Positions 11,201-21,142 of a stretch of 64,000 nt of DNA are shown here, in pieces (positions within the stretch are counted from its first letter, which is position 1; each line of letters opens with the position of its first letter). This stretch comes from Synchiropus splendidus. Taxonomy: Eukaryota; Chordata; Actinopteri; Syngnathiformes; Callionymidae. The stretch spans positions 459,690-523,689 of the forward strand of contig NC_071334.1 of assembly GCF_027744825.2 (NCBI RefSeq), given 5' to 3'. Below the pieces are notes generated by a model. It was given only the letters and a program-made list of their open reading frames with translations. It did no database searches and was not told the origin of the DNA. The position numbers and the translations under genes are program-made.

Positions 11201-12953
11201 GAAAAACAACAACAACAAGAAAAACAATATCACAGAGCTAACAAAGATCTTTGAAAGCAACAGTGTGATTATGTCTCATTTTTCACTCAGATTACATTTT
11301 TAACTGAGTGAATGTCAGCAAACACATGAAAGCATGTTTGTGAACACACCCTGATGACGCTTGGTGACCCAATCTCCAATCCTCTGGGAAGACGTCCCGG
11401 ATCCTACTCAGGCCGCCTGCGTTCAACATATACAGCCAATGACTCGTGTCTCGCCCCTAAAATCAGCCTCCATGCACTTTTTAAAAACGGTGGCAAAATT
11501 CGCTGTTCTGCCCATAAGAGGGGGAAAGTGATAGAAGGAGATGAAGATTTGTCTTTTTTTTCTTGAACAATTACAGTCATTGTGTGTGTCATAAATCGGT
11601 TGCTATCATTTAGCGTAAATGTCGCGAGCCGCCCCAAATGTGGAGGGTGACCACGGTGATGAATCCAATCTTGAATCTTGAGCACCTCTTGAGTGCCCCT
11701 TGTTTGTCCCGCAGCGGGGAAATGTTGGACTTGTTGGATCGACGCATCCGTAGCTAAATGCGGAATTGATGAACATCTCATCAACATCTCATACGAGAAC
11801 TGTAAACGGAAGGAAGGAAGGAACACATATTGGATATGAAGTTCTATGAGGCTTTTCCACTGGACCTTTGGAGTCAAAGCGTAGACTGACATTCATGTTT
11901 GCATGTTACTACAGTACTTTTGGGGTTTTATTTTGTCATGATGTCGTGTTTCTGTTGGTTGGGGAGAAACTCTTGAAAGTGCTGCAATTTCTGGGACCAA
12001 TTTTCAAACGTTACTGTCAACGTTTGCGTCAAAAGGATACTTCTGCAAGGAATCTCAATTCATTCCAAAAGCAAACGGATACCTACAATATCCTCGAACA
12101 ACATCTGAAATTTTGAAAGAGTTAAATCTGATGCTGTTGTAATATATTCTCACTATGATGTGCTTTAAACATCAATGATGCAATAGTTATCTCCGTCAAA
12201 AGATCATTTTGATAAAAGTTGAAAAGTAAAAGTTGAATGCAGGCAAATATTTATGTTGAATGTTTGTGAGTAGCTTGTAAAATCTTCCATGTATGACTTC
12301 ATTTGAGCCTTTCCTCACTAGTCGCCATCACAGACCTCCATCTTGATCTGAGATGCACCCTCCTCCTATGAAAACCTGGCCATCACTTCAGACACATGTG
12401 ACTCTGCTTGTCTGTCTGTGGAGCAGTCTCTCAACCATACATCATGGCAGGTCCTTTGTATTGTATTGTTTGGAAAGAACAAGTCCAACAATACGTGGTA
12501 TCCTCAGTTTAGACAGAACGCGGGTGATTCAACAAGTTACACATGTTGAATGGTGCTCATTCAGAGAACCAATGATGGATGTTTGAGTTCTGGACCAGCA
12601 GGAGACCGAACAGATATTGACTGTACGTCTCGCAGGAGAATCTAAACGCATTCATTGATAACCTGAGGATCAAAAAGCTTGAACAACGACCCCTCTTTCA
12701 GGATGGCCTCAAATTTTCATCCAGGATCTAACAGTCATGTGTAAAGGCTTCCCCCGTTGTTTGTTTGTTTTGACAGAATTCACCTGACGGGCTGCTTGAG
12801 ACCCGTCAACACAGCATTGTGAGGGATGAAAAGAACATCACTTTAAAAAACAGATCAGTTACTCAAAAAACTCCGGGTCGTGCACGATAAGAGGCGCTTG
12901 TTTTCAGAACCAAACCTTTCGGGTTCTGAGTTTTGAGTGGATGAGGGGTGATT

Positions 12954-13626
12954 ATGGAAGGAATTCATTTCGATCCTCGTTTGAAAACACCATTTTCATG
13001 TCTGGTGGTGGGACCATCGGGGTCAGGAAAGACCCATTTTGTAAAATGTATACTTGAAAATTGTGAACATGTTATGGGTGATGCCAATGTAAATATTGTA
13101 TGGATTTATACTTCTTTTCAACCGATGCACAGTGAATTGCAAAAGATGAATAAACATATCAAATTCATTGAAGGTTCACCTGAATCTTTTGAAAATGAAG
13201 ATGTATTTCCTTCTGATAGAAAACATTTGATTATTCTTGACGATGTTATTTTTGAAGCTTCTGAAAACCCTGAGGTTGTTGGCATTTTTACACAGTACAG
13301 ACGTCATAAAAATATGAGTGTTATAATGCTGACGCAAAACTTATTTCATCGTGGTAAATATAGTCGTACTATGAGTCTGAATAGCAATTACTTTGTACTG
13401 TTGAAGAATCCTGGCGATAACATGCAGATAAAAGTTCTTGCTCAACAGGTTTACCCGTCTCAAAGAGCTTTCTTTCTAGAAAGCTTTGAAGATGCTACAG
13501 CTGACGCTCACACGGGTACTTAATTGTTGCTCTAACACCCTCATGTCCAGAACGCTACAGACTAAGGACCGGGATACTTCCTCATCAACGTCACACGGTG
13601 TACATACCAAAAACGTCTTACGCTTA
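12954..13626 (+). pseudogene. Maverick packaging ATPase (FtsK/HerA type), frameshifted
   Basis: P-loop ATPase that drives genome packaging in Mavericks and related viruses. The start is taken as ATG 12954 (a GTG lies six bases upstream). Walker A GPSGSGKT is at about residues 22-29 and Walker B LIILDDV at about residues 87-93. A downstream sensor-like segment, MLTQNLFHRGKYSRT, is followed by NSNYFVLLKNP. The frame is lost near 13507: two extra bases cause a stop at 13521, while the usual C-terminal part of the family continues in another frame to a stop at 13624. It lies directly upstream of the PX-like gene, five bases apart after the shift. Everything except the C-terminal end looks well preserved. 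Confidence 0.88.
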
Positions 13627-13630
13627 AGTT

Positions 13631-13972
13631 ATGTCAGCGCGTATCAAAAGAAACGCGGGTTTACTGAAGGAACTATACCACGCTCCGTCAAAGAAACGTA
13701 AAGACATTTTGATGCGTAGTTCTCGGGACTTTATTCAAGCTCTCGGTGAGATCGCCCTGAATGTTTTGAAGGGGAATGTACCATTGTCGCAGGCTCAGTT
13801 CAGAAAACTGAAAAAACAGAAGAAAAACATCAGACTCTTGGCTAATAAAAAGGCGTGCGTGAAGCGTCAACGAAGGATTCTTAAAAAGCAGTCGGGAGGA
13901 TTCCTGTTGCCGTTGCTAGCGGCCGCCGTTCCAATCATTGGGAATCTAATAGGAGGACTTGTCAAGAAGTAA
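13631..13972 (+). CDS. PX-like small basic core protein
   Basis: 113 codons, intact. The protein is strongly basic through residues 1-90 (clusters such as KKQKKN and KRQRRILKK) and ends in a hydrophobic, glycine-rich tail (SGGFLLPLLAAAVPIIGN). This matches the small PX-type protein that Mavericks and adintoviruses encode beside the ATPase, thought to be a DNA-binding core or membrane-active virion protein similar in style to adenovirus pX. The combination of basic body and amphipathic tail fits both ideas. It starts five bases after the ATPase remnant and is followed six bases later by another core-type gene. Confidence 0.75.
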   Translation: MSARIKRNAGLLKELYHAPSKKRKDILMRSSRDFIQALGEIALNVLKGNVPLSQAQFRKLKKQKKNIRLLANKKACVKRQRRILKKQSGGFLLPLLAAAVPIIGNLIGGLVKK

Positions 13973-13978
13973 AACACC

Positions 13979-14715
13979 ATGAAGACTGTCCAGAAAATGT
14001 ATCTCGTCTCTCCTCAGCAAATTCACCAGTTATCACGTCCAACCTCCCACATCCGTGAAACTGCCGAAGATGAATTGAATGAGAAGATGAGGACCATTCT
14101 AAATGATTCTCAGTTCAACTCGTATGAGAAGATTAAAAAGTACGATGCTCTATTGCAGAGCTATTGAACCTTTACAAAACAGGATCAGAGAGACCAAAGG
14201 AGAGTAACTCTGACTTCACAACGAGACGGAGTCAGCGATCATCCCCACGACTCTGACAGTCGTCTCGAAAGCGTTCTAAAAACACCCTCTGTAACAGATG
14301 ACTTGGGTAAGGATATTCTAAACAGCCTTCCGTCAAAAGCTCGGAGAAATGCTGAATCCATTATCCAGAGGATATCCAAACACGGTGATGGTTGGAATAT
14401 GAATGGCCAATTTATGTATGAAGGAAATGCTGTAAAAGGCTCTCATGTGATTGATATATTCAAGTACCTTTCCCTCCCTGGTCCGAGTTTCTCGTCACAT
14501 TATTAAAGCTAAACATCCCTCTCACACTGCTGTCCAATCCTGAAGCCAGGGCTCAATATCAGAGACTTAAATCGAATTCTATCTCGCGAAAGAAAAGTAT
14601 AGCTGAGAGCTGGTCTCCCGACCCACAGGATCCTAAAGCGACACCTCGACGACGCTTGGCGCGTGTCGTGACCAAAGGGAAGAAATCGTCTCTAACACCT
14701 CGATGGGTTTCCTGA
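13979..14715 (+). pseudogene. Maverick conserved rightward ORF, broken
   Basis: Starts at ATG 13979 and reads a 62-residue N-terminus ending in KIKKYDALLQSY, then stops at 14165. The same family continues in later frames: KARRNAESIIQRISKHGDGW, then a GSHVIDIFKYL stretch (14330-14470), then a basic C-terminus ending at 14715. Proteins of this arrangement are a regular neighbour of the PX gene in animal Mavericks, with no established function known to me. The charge pattern suggests a virion core role (inference). At least one stop and one or two shifts make this copy non-functional. Confidence 0.65.
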
Positions 14716-14750
14716 ATAATTGTCTTGTACACGGTTGTTGTCTTTTCATC

Positions 14751-14766
14751 AATAAAATGTTTTATT
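14751..14766. terminator. Back-to-back polyadenylation signals between convergent genes
   Basis: AATAAA at 14751-14756 on the plus strand serves the rightward block. TTTATT at 14761-14766 is AATAAA on the minus strand and serves the leftward block starting with the protease. The two sit four bases apart in the 112-base gap between the last rightward stop (14715) and the protease stop (14827). Confidence 0.7.
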
Positions 14767-14826
14767 GAATTATTATGTGATTACAGATTTTTCTTTTAAA
14801 CACACGCACAAACAAAATAAGATGAG

Positions 14827-15450
14827 TCACACGTTACAATAGTCTTTAACATACAGAAGAGAACAGTTTTGTTGTTTGCACGGACAGTGTGCACATCTTT
14901 TTAGACATTGCTGATGTCCTTTCACAAAGTTGTATACCATGAGGTCGTTTTTGAAGGTATCGTCGCTGTATAGACTCAATACTTCTTCCATAGACAGCCC
15001 TCTAGCGCGATGACAGAGGTAGAAGACGCAGTGATGACCGCATACAAACGATAGAGCCTGCTGTAGTTGGACATTGTTGTACTTGATGTTGCCTGAATGT
15101 TTCTTGAGAAACTTTAAAATATTTTCAGGGTAATGTGAAAAGTACGGCCCCATTCCGAATGAGTCAAAGAAAGTTGTTCTACCGTCTTCTTCGAGAGTTA
15201 AAGCCAACCAGTGCTCTCCTGGTTTATGTGCCGGATGTGTGTTGACGACGAAATATGCAGGCGGTCTGAGGGGTTGAGTGAATTGAGGCAACTTATCCGA
15301 CGGCCATACAGCGTAAAATGTGTCGCCCAAGAGACCTCTCAGCAGCCTCTGTAACTGGAGACCAGTTCCATAACTTTTTTTAATAATAGTCCACCAGCAC
15401 TTGTCTTTTCGCATCAATCTCCAGAATGGAATCGTAACAAGCGTACACAA
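14827..15450 (-). CDS. Maverick adenain-like cysteine protease
   Basis: Processing protease of the C5 (adenovirus proteinase) family, which matures capsid proteins. The open frame is 207 codons. Family homology begins around TGLQLQRLLRG (near 15360); the first ~28 residues overlap the end of the capsid gene in another frame, so the true start is uncertain and may be a lost ATG. The catalytic histidine is in GEHWLAL, followed by the acidic FFDSFG segment, and the nucleophile cysteine lies in CGHHCVFYL (G-H-H-C). The C-terminal tail is cysteine-rich. The core is uninterrupted. It is the 3'-most gene of the leftward block. Confidence 0.87.
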   Translation of the reverse strand: MCTLVTIPFWRLMRKDKCWWTIIKKSYGTGLQLQRLLRGLLGDTFYAVWPSDKLPQFTQPLRPPAYFVVNTHPAHKPGEHWLALTLEEDGRTTFFDSFGMGPYFSHYPENILKFLKKHSGNIKYNNVQLQQALSFVCGHHCVFYLCHRARGLSMEEVLSLYSDDTFKNDLMVYNFVKGHQQCLKRCAHCPCKQQNCSLLYVKDYCNV

Positions 15451-16671
15451 TCAGTGTGAGGGTGTTTGGTCAGGGTACTCTGAATCTCATCTCCAGTCTT
15501 AAATTCCCATTTGAGACAGGGGAGAGAGCGTCGTTGTCGTCGGCTGGATTGAGATTAAACGCAAACAACGAATAACCGCCGTTAAAACCTTCGCGGTCAA
15601 TGCTTAGCGGTAGATCCTTCAAATGTCTTCCTGTAGCTAGAATCATGTTCTAAAACTCTCTGACCGCCATACCGTTATTAAACTGAGGTTGAAAAGCTTT
15701 AGCGGGGATCTGTCGGCCGTCCTGACAGAGGGCGAGATATTCGGTGTTGTCATGATGAAAATTGAACGGGGAGAGATCTCTCCTACCGGTAAACGCCTCG
15801 TGATGCACCATCCCTAAAACCACGTATTTAGGTATTGAACCCAGAAATCAATTCTCCTGGGGACATATTCTTGAGTTTTCTGGAATGGAGTATGTTTTTA
15901 CGTTGACTCGTGAGAGCGGGTAGAGAGCATTTCCTTTTAACAAACCTGCTGCATGACCTATTCTCACAGCTGGCGAAACAGTGACTTTCTTCACAAACAG
16001 AGAGGCGCCGAGGATTTTCAGACGAAAGGTGGAGTCGCGGGGTCCGGTCAGGCAGAAGGCATCGCTCGCCCTGGTGAGTTTAATTCTTAAATCGACCGAG
16101 TTTAATAACAGTCTCTCGCAGAAAAATATGTCGCTGTGAAGAGGACCGAGAAGGTGTACTTCTCTGGATCTGCTCATGAACTCTGCCCCTTTATTAAGGC
16201 CTGCGTTGGGTCCGTTTACAGTGACGATCGAGTCAACTGACCCGGGTGTGTCTTGGTAAAAAAGACCGGCGCTAAACTGTGTTTTAAGAGTGTCGCCGGA
16301 ACAGTTGAGAAGTGTTTCGATCATAGCTCTGTACGGGTGAGTGGAACTGGACTGCGAAATCATCCGATCGCCCAGAACCACATCGCACTGGTCAAAGATT
16401 GTGTTTAGAGGATAACTGATGAGACCGACTGCTGCGTCGTTAGCCAGCGGGGTGCCATCGGCGTTAGTCATTCTTGCACGCACGTGTAGAAGGGTGTCGT
16501 TTAGGTCTAGATACTTTTAAAAAACTCAATCGGTCCTCCTTCGCTGATAGCGGCTACTGGAGCAATTTCAGTGTAAATGTTGTCCTCGATGGAAAGCTGC
16601 GTCATCGGCGGCGTGAATAAATCCAGTTCTGCCAATGTGCATTCAGCAGATTTCTGGTGTAGGAGCGCCAT
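15380..16671 (-). pseudogene. Maverick major capsid protein (double jelly-roll), broken
   Basis: Main capsid protein, forming hexon-like trimers. The ATG at 16671 opens a normal N-terminus. A shift near 16512 moves the frame to the 211-codon stretch at 15848-16483 (signature LISYPLNTIFDQCDVVLGD). In-frame stops lie at 15848-15850 and 15650-15652. Between and after them the family's C-terminal jelly-roll blocks continue (PKYVVLGMVHHEAFTG, FNFHHDNTEYLALC, then GGYSLFAFNLNP and LRLEMRF). A second shift near 15475 leads to the terminal LTLIVYACYDSILEID block, ending at 15380. Two shifts and two stops make it clearly dead, while most of the sequence is still recognisable. Upstream is the pVI-like gene, 20 bases away. 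Confidence 0.87.
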
Positions 16672-16691
16672 GTTAGCGTATATAAGGTTTT

Positions 16692-17120
16692 TTAAAATAT
16701 ATCGGAGCTCCCTCTGGACTTCCTCTTGGCCCGTCTGCTTCTGTCAACTGGCTTCTTTCTTTTTTTGTTTGTACCTTTATTTGAGCTCTGTGTTACACGT
16801 CGTCCTGGTGGGCGTCTCTTTGTCCTTCGTGATAAGACGCCTGACCCTTCCTGTCTCTGTTGATCGCTCATTCCTCTCACGGTGCGGGTGAACATATCCG
16901 AGGCTATGTTACCCACTGCTGATTTGAGATGAGGCTTCGCTATGGCAATACCTCTTTTCAACAGAGGTGATACAAACCGAAACATTTTTGAGAAGAGGGA
17001 ACCGATGCCTGGTCCGTACATAACCGGGGCACCGTAGAACCCGGGTAGATCTCCGCCCACCTGTTTTTCATAATATTGTACAAATCTGTGCGGGTCGTCT
17101 CTTAAGCCTGCGTGGACCAT
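16692..17120 (-). CDS. pVI-like minor virion protein
   Basis: 142 codons, intact. The N-terminus has a YYEKQVGGDLPGFYGAPV segment followed by GPGIGSLFSKMFRFVSPLL, an amphipathic, glycine-containing region, then alanine-rich helix and a very basic C-terminus (RRTKRRPPGRR, KKRKKP). This matches the Maverick/adintovirus gene placed between the major capsid and penton genes, often compared with adenovirus protein VI (membrane lytic and cementing role). The function is inferred from position and composition. A TATA-like TATATAATAT lies about 95 bases upstream at 17211-17220. Confidence 0.7.
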   Translation of the reverse strand: MVHAGLRDDPHRFVQYYEKQVGGDLPGFYGAPVMYGPGIGSLFSKMFRFVSPLLKRGIAIAKPHLKSAVGNIASDMFTRTVRGMSDQQRQEGSGVLSRRTKRRPPGRRVTQSSNKGTNKKRKKPVDRSRRAKRKSRGSSDIF

Positions 17121-17224
17121 TGTGTTTGTTTATGACGGGGTCTACACAGGTGGGTTATCTCTCTCCGACGTTGTGATGATGAATGGATTTCCAGACGACG
17201 ATACGAGGGTTATATAATATCCTC

Positions 17225-18166
17225 TCAAGTAACAGGTCTAAAGTGTGGAGTCACCACCACCTTTCCAAAGGTAAAATTGACTGGTTTGTTAAGATCTGAT
17301 TTAATTTGTACCTGAATATTTTCAATATGGTTCTTGGCAACTGGTAAATAGTAAGCAGGGTTCAAATGTTGTGTGATTATATCTGAGTAACGACCCTTGA
17401 TTTCCACCGTTCTTAAAAGCGGTGCATGTGCATCCCCTACAAGCTGAGGTCTTACAACGTCGCTGTAACAGTAGAGATGGTAAAACCCCGCTTTTAAATC
17501 AACTGGATGGGGCGCTCTGAACTGGCAAAAATGGATCCAATGACCAGGCTCTACACCTAACATGTAAGCTAAAGGCCAGTTAAAAAGCACTAGGTTCTGA
17601 CCGTCTCCTTGAAGATCGATTTTTTGCCGTGCAGCGTCAAACAGGAAGCGTATATTGTTATTGGTTTTTTGAAAGGTTTGCTCCAACTGGGTTGTAATCT
17701 GATTAATAGAGCTGTAATATCCACCCTTGAACTTCAGTTTAGAAATATCTGTTCCTGCAGTGTTGAAATGTCGATCAACCCCTCGTGATTCGTCTTTTTT
17801 CCTCTGAGCAGAGGCGCTGGCGTCAGGATCCGGAGCCCTAAGTCTCGCCATGGCTCTATGAAATTCATCTTTATGCCGCCTCGACATGTTAGCATCTGAG
17901 TCTGATCCTCTTGGGGGAGCCGTGTTTGTGTTGGAATCAGGTCCTCTAGGGTTCGGTTTCCAGGAAAATGACGCCGCATCCTCCGGAATATTATGCCATG
18001 TGTGAGGGTATGTCATCTCCGTCAAAGCCACCTCCCATTTCCCGTTTAAATCGATATGTTGTGCTAAATCAACGCGGAAAGTACCGATGGAGTTGTCTTT
18101 AAAAACGTTTGCGCTGGCGTTTGATGGTAAAGTCACATAGAAGCCAGTGTTCTTTGAGCCGTACAT
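17225..18166 (-). CDS. Penton-like minor capsid protein
   Basis: About 313 codons from MYGSKNTGFY at 18166. The same frame is open upstream to 18235, but family homology starts here. Single jelly-roll protein of the capsid vertices in Mavericks. The N-terminus has a FRVDLAQHIDLNGKWEVALT strand block and a YPHTWHNI motif, the middle has GGYYSSINQI and NWPLAYMLG, and the end has NHIENIQVQIKSD, all typical of the family. Between about residues 68 and 122 there is a low-complexity insert rich in P, D, S, R and K with repeated R-x-D-P-D/S-D-S-type units, which is unusual for the family. The start overlaps the integrase 3' end by 34 bases. Confidence 0.8.
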   Translation of the reverse strand: MYGSKNTGFYVTLPSNASANVFKDNSIGTFRVDLAQHIDLNGKWEVALTEMTYPHTWHNIPEDAASFSWKPNPRGPDSNTNTAPPRGSDSDANMSRRHKDEFHRAMARLRAPDPDASASAQRKKDESRGVDRHFNTAGTDISKLKFKGGYYSSINQITTQLEQTFQKTNNNIRFLFDAARQKIDLQGDGQNLVLFNWPLAYMLGVEPGHWIHFCQFRAPHPVDLKAGFYHLYCYSDVVRPQLVGDAHAPLLRTVEIKGRYSDIITQHLNPAYYLPVAKNHIENIQVQIKSDLNKPVNFTFGKVVVTPHFRPVT

Positions 18167-19265
18167 GATGATATGACGCCTGGTGTAAAGAAGGATCGTC
18201 TTATATATATTTTTATATCTGAAGCTTTTACCCAACTGTTGAATTTTTCAGGCCAGTTCTTCCACTGGACAAAGACCTGCCTCTCTCCTTTAACGCAGCG
18301 TTCCTTGAGAATCTTTTCAACGTGAAATACTTTATCCTTAACCAGTTGTACTTTTTGTAATTCTTGATCATAAAATGACCCCTGGATGGGTTCGCCGTCG
18401 AAATCTTTCCATTTATACACAGGCGGGTTGCGGTGAATACATTCAGTTATCGTAAATATCTCGTCTGTAAAACTCTGCTCATACTTTTTGTCAAATACAC
18501 CTCGTAGTTTTGATATCCTAACATGATCGCCCTCCTTAAGTTTCGGCTTCTGTCGACCTTTCGACGGTCTAATGCAAAGAAACACTTGCAGAGTATTTTC
18601 TTTAGTCACTTCCATCGGTGTCATTTTTATACTACTGTGATAGCTGTGATTATAACTCTTTACTAGATCCTGTAAAACCCCGATGTAACGTCGAGTGTTT
18701 TTAGCTGTAAAATATCTCCACATCCGATTTTTAAGAGTGCGGTTAAATCTCTCAACCACAGAGGCCTTAACGTCACTCGCTGTTGAAAAATGATGAATAC
18801 CCTTCCTTTCCATCAAAGCCCTGAAACTCTTGTTAAAAAATTCTTTCCCGTCATCCGTCTGTAGCTTTGCAGGCGTCCCGCTCTCCTCCAGCACTGATTC
18901 ATTGTCTCGATCGCAGTCTTTCTTTTTAAAGTGCGTACATAGTCCTTCTTTGAAAATACATCTATAACGGTCAACAAGTAATTTTGATCGTCGTTATATC
19001 TAGCCAACGCCTGCATGTCGCATAGGTCGGCCTGGAATTGTTGAAGCGGCCTGTGAACAAATACTCTGTTTCTGGGAAAGTTTACTCTGGTGGGTTTATG
19101 CAGGGTGTAAGCATCCTGTTTTGATAAAAAATCTTTAATAGATTTAGAACTGACTGGTTTTCCAGTCTCAGCCTGCACCCCTCGACGAAGGCGATCCGCA
19201 CCTCCGTAGCTCCCGGGGTGAAGAGGATTGTAATAAACTCTTTTAATGATGTGTTTCGCCGTCAT
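18133..19265 (-). pseudogene. Maverick retroviral-type integrase with chromodomain, frameshifted
   Basis: DDE integrase that inserts the element. The ATG at 19265 opens an N-terminal region with YYNPLHPGSYGGADRLRRGV. The first catalytic D is in QADLCDM, with LLTVIDVFSK following. The next block, with TDDGKEFF (second D) and SVVERFNRTLK (catalytic E), sits in another frame, so there is a shift near 18890. The C-terminus carries a chromodomain, VFHVEKILKER...VQWKNWP, as in other Maverick integrases. The frame runs on to 18133 and overlaps the penton start. The gene is broken by a single visible shift. Confidence 0.88.
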
Positions 19266-19385
19266 GTTAAATGAGAAATGAATGAGCCGAGATCCCAATA
19301 TGCTTCTTCATGTTTTTTATTAAACAGGTTATGTCAGGATTCGATCGTAAAGTTATACAAAGACAGTAAAAGCAAAAAAAAAGTA
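19266..19385. other. Short intergenic spacer in Maverick
   Basis: Contains TTTTTTATTAAA near 19311-19322 (a possible minus-strand polyadenylation signal for the upstream gene) and an A-rich run near 19375. No gene. Confidence 0.4.
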
Positions 19386-20197
19386 TCACATACGAGGGTA
19401 TCTCGTGTTTGTGACATCGCCCAGGACCGGTGATCTATTCCAGATTCTACTTGCTGATTCCAGACGTTCAATTAGAAGCTCGTGTTTGATGTATTCGTTC
19501 CAGACGCTTGACTTTGGAGACCTCATTTCGAGCAAGACTGTCTCAGCCGTAGCCTTGGTTCTCATTTTCTCCGGTTGTACGTCATTCAGGGTCAAGTAGT
19601 GTTGTATAGCAGGCAGAAAGTTCTTGTTACAGAGTCTCTTCATCAACGGGTGGAAGTTAAGACTGTAGAAATCATCCTCCATCTCTTCAAGACAGCTGTG
19701 TTGTACTGGGTGGGATGGTCTACTTGGCAGCCGTAGCAGATCTCCCTCCAATATCTGCGCATGGTTTTACCTTGTAGATGAAATACAACTGTCTTTACAG
19801 CTTTCAGGAAGAAAGCGCTTATCCATCCGTCCGTTTCATCATTAGCTGCTGGTTCTTGGTCTTGAGAAGCTGAGGATGAAGCAGGCGGATGCACGCCGAC
19901 AGTTTCGTTCTCGGGACAGGAGGTTGTTGCTCTCCCTACAGGTTCCTCCTCATCGTCCACGTCTTCCATTTCAGTTGCATCAGAGTCATCTGTGTCGTCT
20001 TTGATGGTCAATGAAGGACAGGCTCCGTCCGCCATGCCGTTGTTAGAACCCTCGTACTCATGACCATCACCTGTAACGTCTTCTACCACAGGAAGTAGAC
20101 GGGTCGGCGAGGGGTTGTTCATTCCGTACCCAGCACCGCCTGTAGCAGCTCCGAGGAAGATAGTGGCAATACGTCTCGGAACACCTTCGGTCCTCAT
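19386..20197 (-). pseudogene. Maverick-associated ORF with CYGCxxDHP motif, frameshifted
   Basis: No known function. Reading from ATG 20197: a glycine/proline-rich N-terminus, a strongly acidic stretch around residues 60-85 (DDTDDSDATEMEDVDDEEE), then a conserved-looking block with MRRYWREICYGCQVDHPTQ. The matching continuation, HSCLEEMEDDFYSLNFHPLM and onwards, is in another frame ending at 19386, so one shift lies between 19643 and 19750. I recall similar C-x-x-C...DHPSQ proteins next to fish Mavericks, with no described role. The Cys/His pattern could bind zinc (inference). A TATA box reads TATAAA on the minus strand at 20263-20268, about 66 bases upstream. Confidence 0.55.
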
Positions 20198-20305
20198 CGT
20201 TGTCCTGGACGCGCTTGTTCCGCCGGGTACGTCTGCAGGGTGTCGCTCTGGAAAACACCCTCTTTATAACAACCGTCAGCAAGTAGGCGGTCCAAAGGGG
20301 CGGGA

Positions 20306-21005
20306 CTAAAAGGTCAGTGCTTTTTTCAACACAAGGGTATCATCCCATAAGCGGCTATGGTAGAAGAGGCCGTCGATTTTTGGAGAAATCTCGGGGATTT
20401 TTTCACTCCAAGCATCCAAAGGTATGGTTAACAGAGTACGAAATACAGCGCAATCAGAATTAAAATACTGCAGGACGAAATCTTCTTCTTCTTCACCCGT
20501 GACTCCTGTTGATACTATGGTGGGCTCTGAAGGACCATCGTCCTGATCCTGAGATTTTAGCCAGCCATATAGCCACGAAGGACGGCTTCCTCTCCATTCG
20601 ATCAGCTTTGTTAGACACGGCTCCAGCCTTCTGACGATGTTGTTGTTGTTGTTGTTCTTCTTCAGCCCTTGGAAGATTTTCCGGCTTCACCTCTCTCAGC
20701 ACACCCCAGTCGTTAGACGATAACACGGCCATCTCCGTATAGGCACTCAAGGTTTCGTCGTCATCCAGTTGATAAATGTACAATTCAGCTGTTTCATACT
20801 TAAACGCGTACCCCCATCTCCCTCGACGTCCGTAAGGCTCTAGAGACCACTCATCCTGCACAGATTCCCCGGGCGGCGCCTGCGTACGCCGTAGGTACAT
20901 GACAGATTTACGGGGAGCCCCAGCACCCATCCACGGGTCCTCAATAACAGTCACAGCTGTCTCGCTGATCACTGGTGATCCACGCGCCGTTGTAGGGACA
21001 GACAT
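20306..21005 (-). pseudogene. Unrecognised Maverick right-end ORF, frameshifted
   Basis: Starts at ATG 21005 and stays open to 20493. The N-terminal 100 residues contain SVMYLRRTQAPPGE and RRGRWGYAFKYETAELYIY, followed by a polyglutamine stretch (EEEQQQQQHRQ) and a basic segment. Near 20590 the frame appears to switch: the alternative frame continues with an acidic EEEEDFVLQYFNSDCAVFRT segment and ends at TAG 20306. I do not recognise the family. It is the outermost gene, about 140 bases from the right inverted repeat. An alternating TATATATATA (21061-21070) lies 56 bases upstream as a possible promoter. Confidence 0.5.
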
Positions 21006-21142
21006 TGCGAGTTGCTTGTGTTTGCCGGTTCCTTGCTCCTTGCGGCGGTCTGAAGGTTACATATATATATACACACAGGTCGATGTTTATTCAGCGGTCA
21101 GAACCCTCCCTTCGTTATTTTCCTTCCTGTCATAAAACAAGG

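Larger units (their letters stand above)
7118..12953. other. Maverick left region without recognisable genes
   Basis: 5.8 kb with no reading frame I can assign. Mavericks of this gene content normally carry a polymerase gene of roughly 3-4 kb. None of its motifs appears in any of the longer frames here. There are tandem repeats (7591-7778), an AC tract (8124-8258), many T/A homopolymers and scattered splice-like sites. The longest minus frame (11404-11892) matches nothing I know. The region may hold decayed or spliced cargo, or replacement sequence. Confidence 0.6.

Noticed and set aside
11404..11892. 162-codon minus-strand frame in the Maverick left region
   Set aside because: No recognisable motif, composition unlike the other Maverick genes, and no neighbour in frame. 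Kept only as part of the unassigned region.
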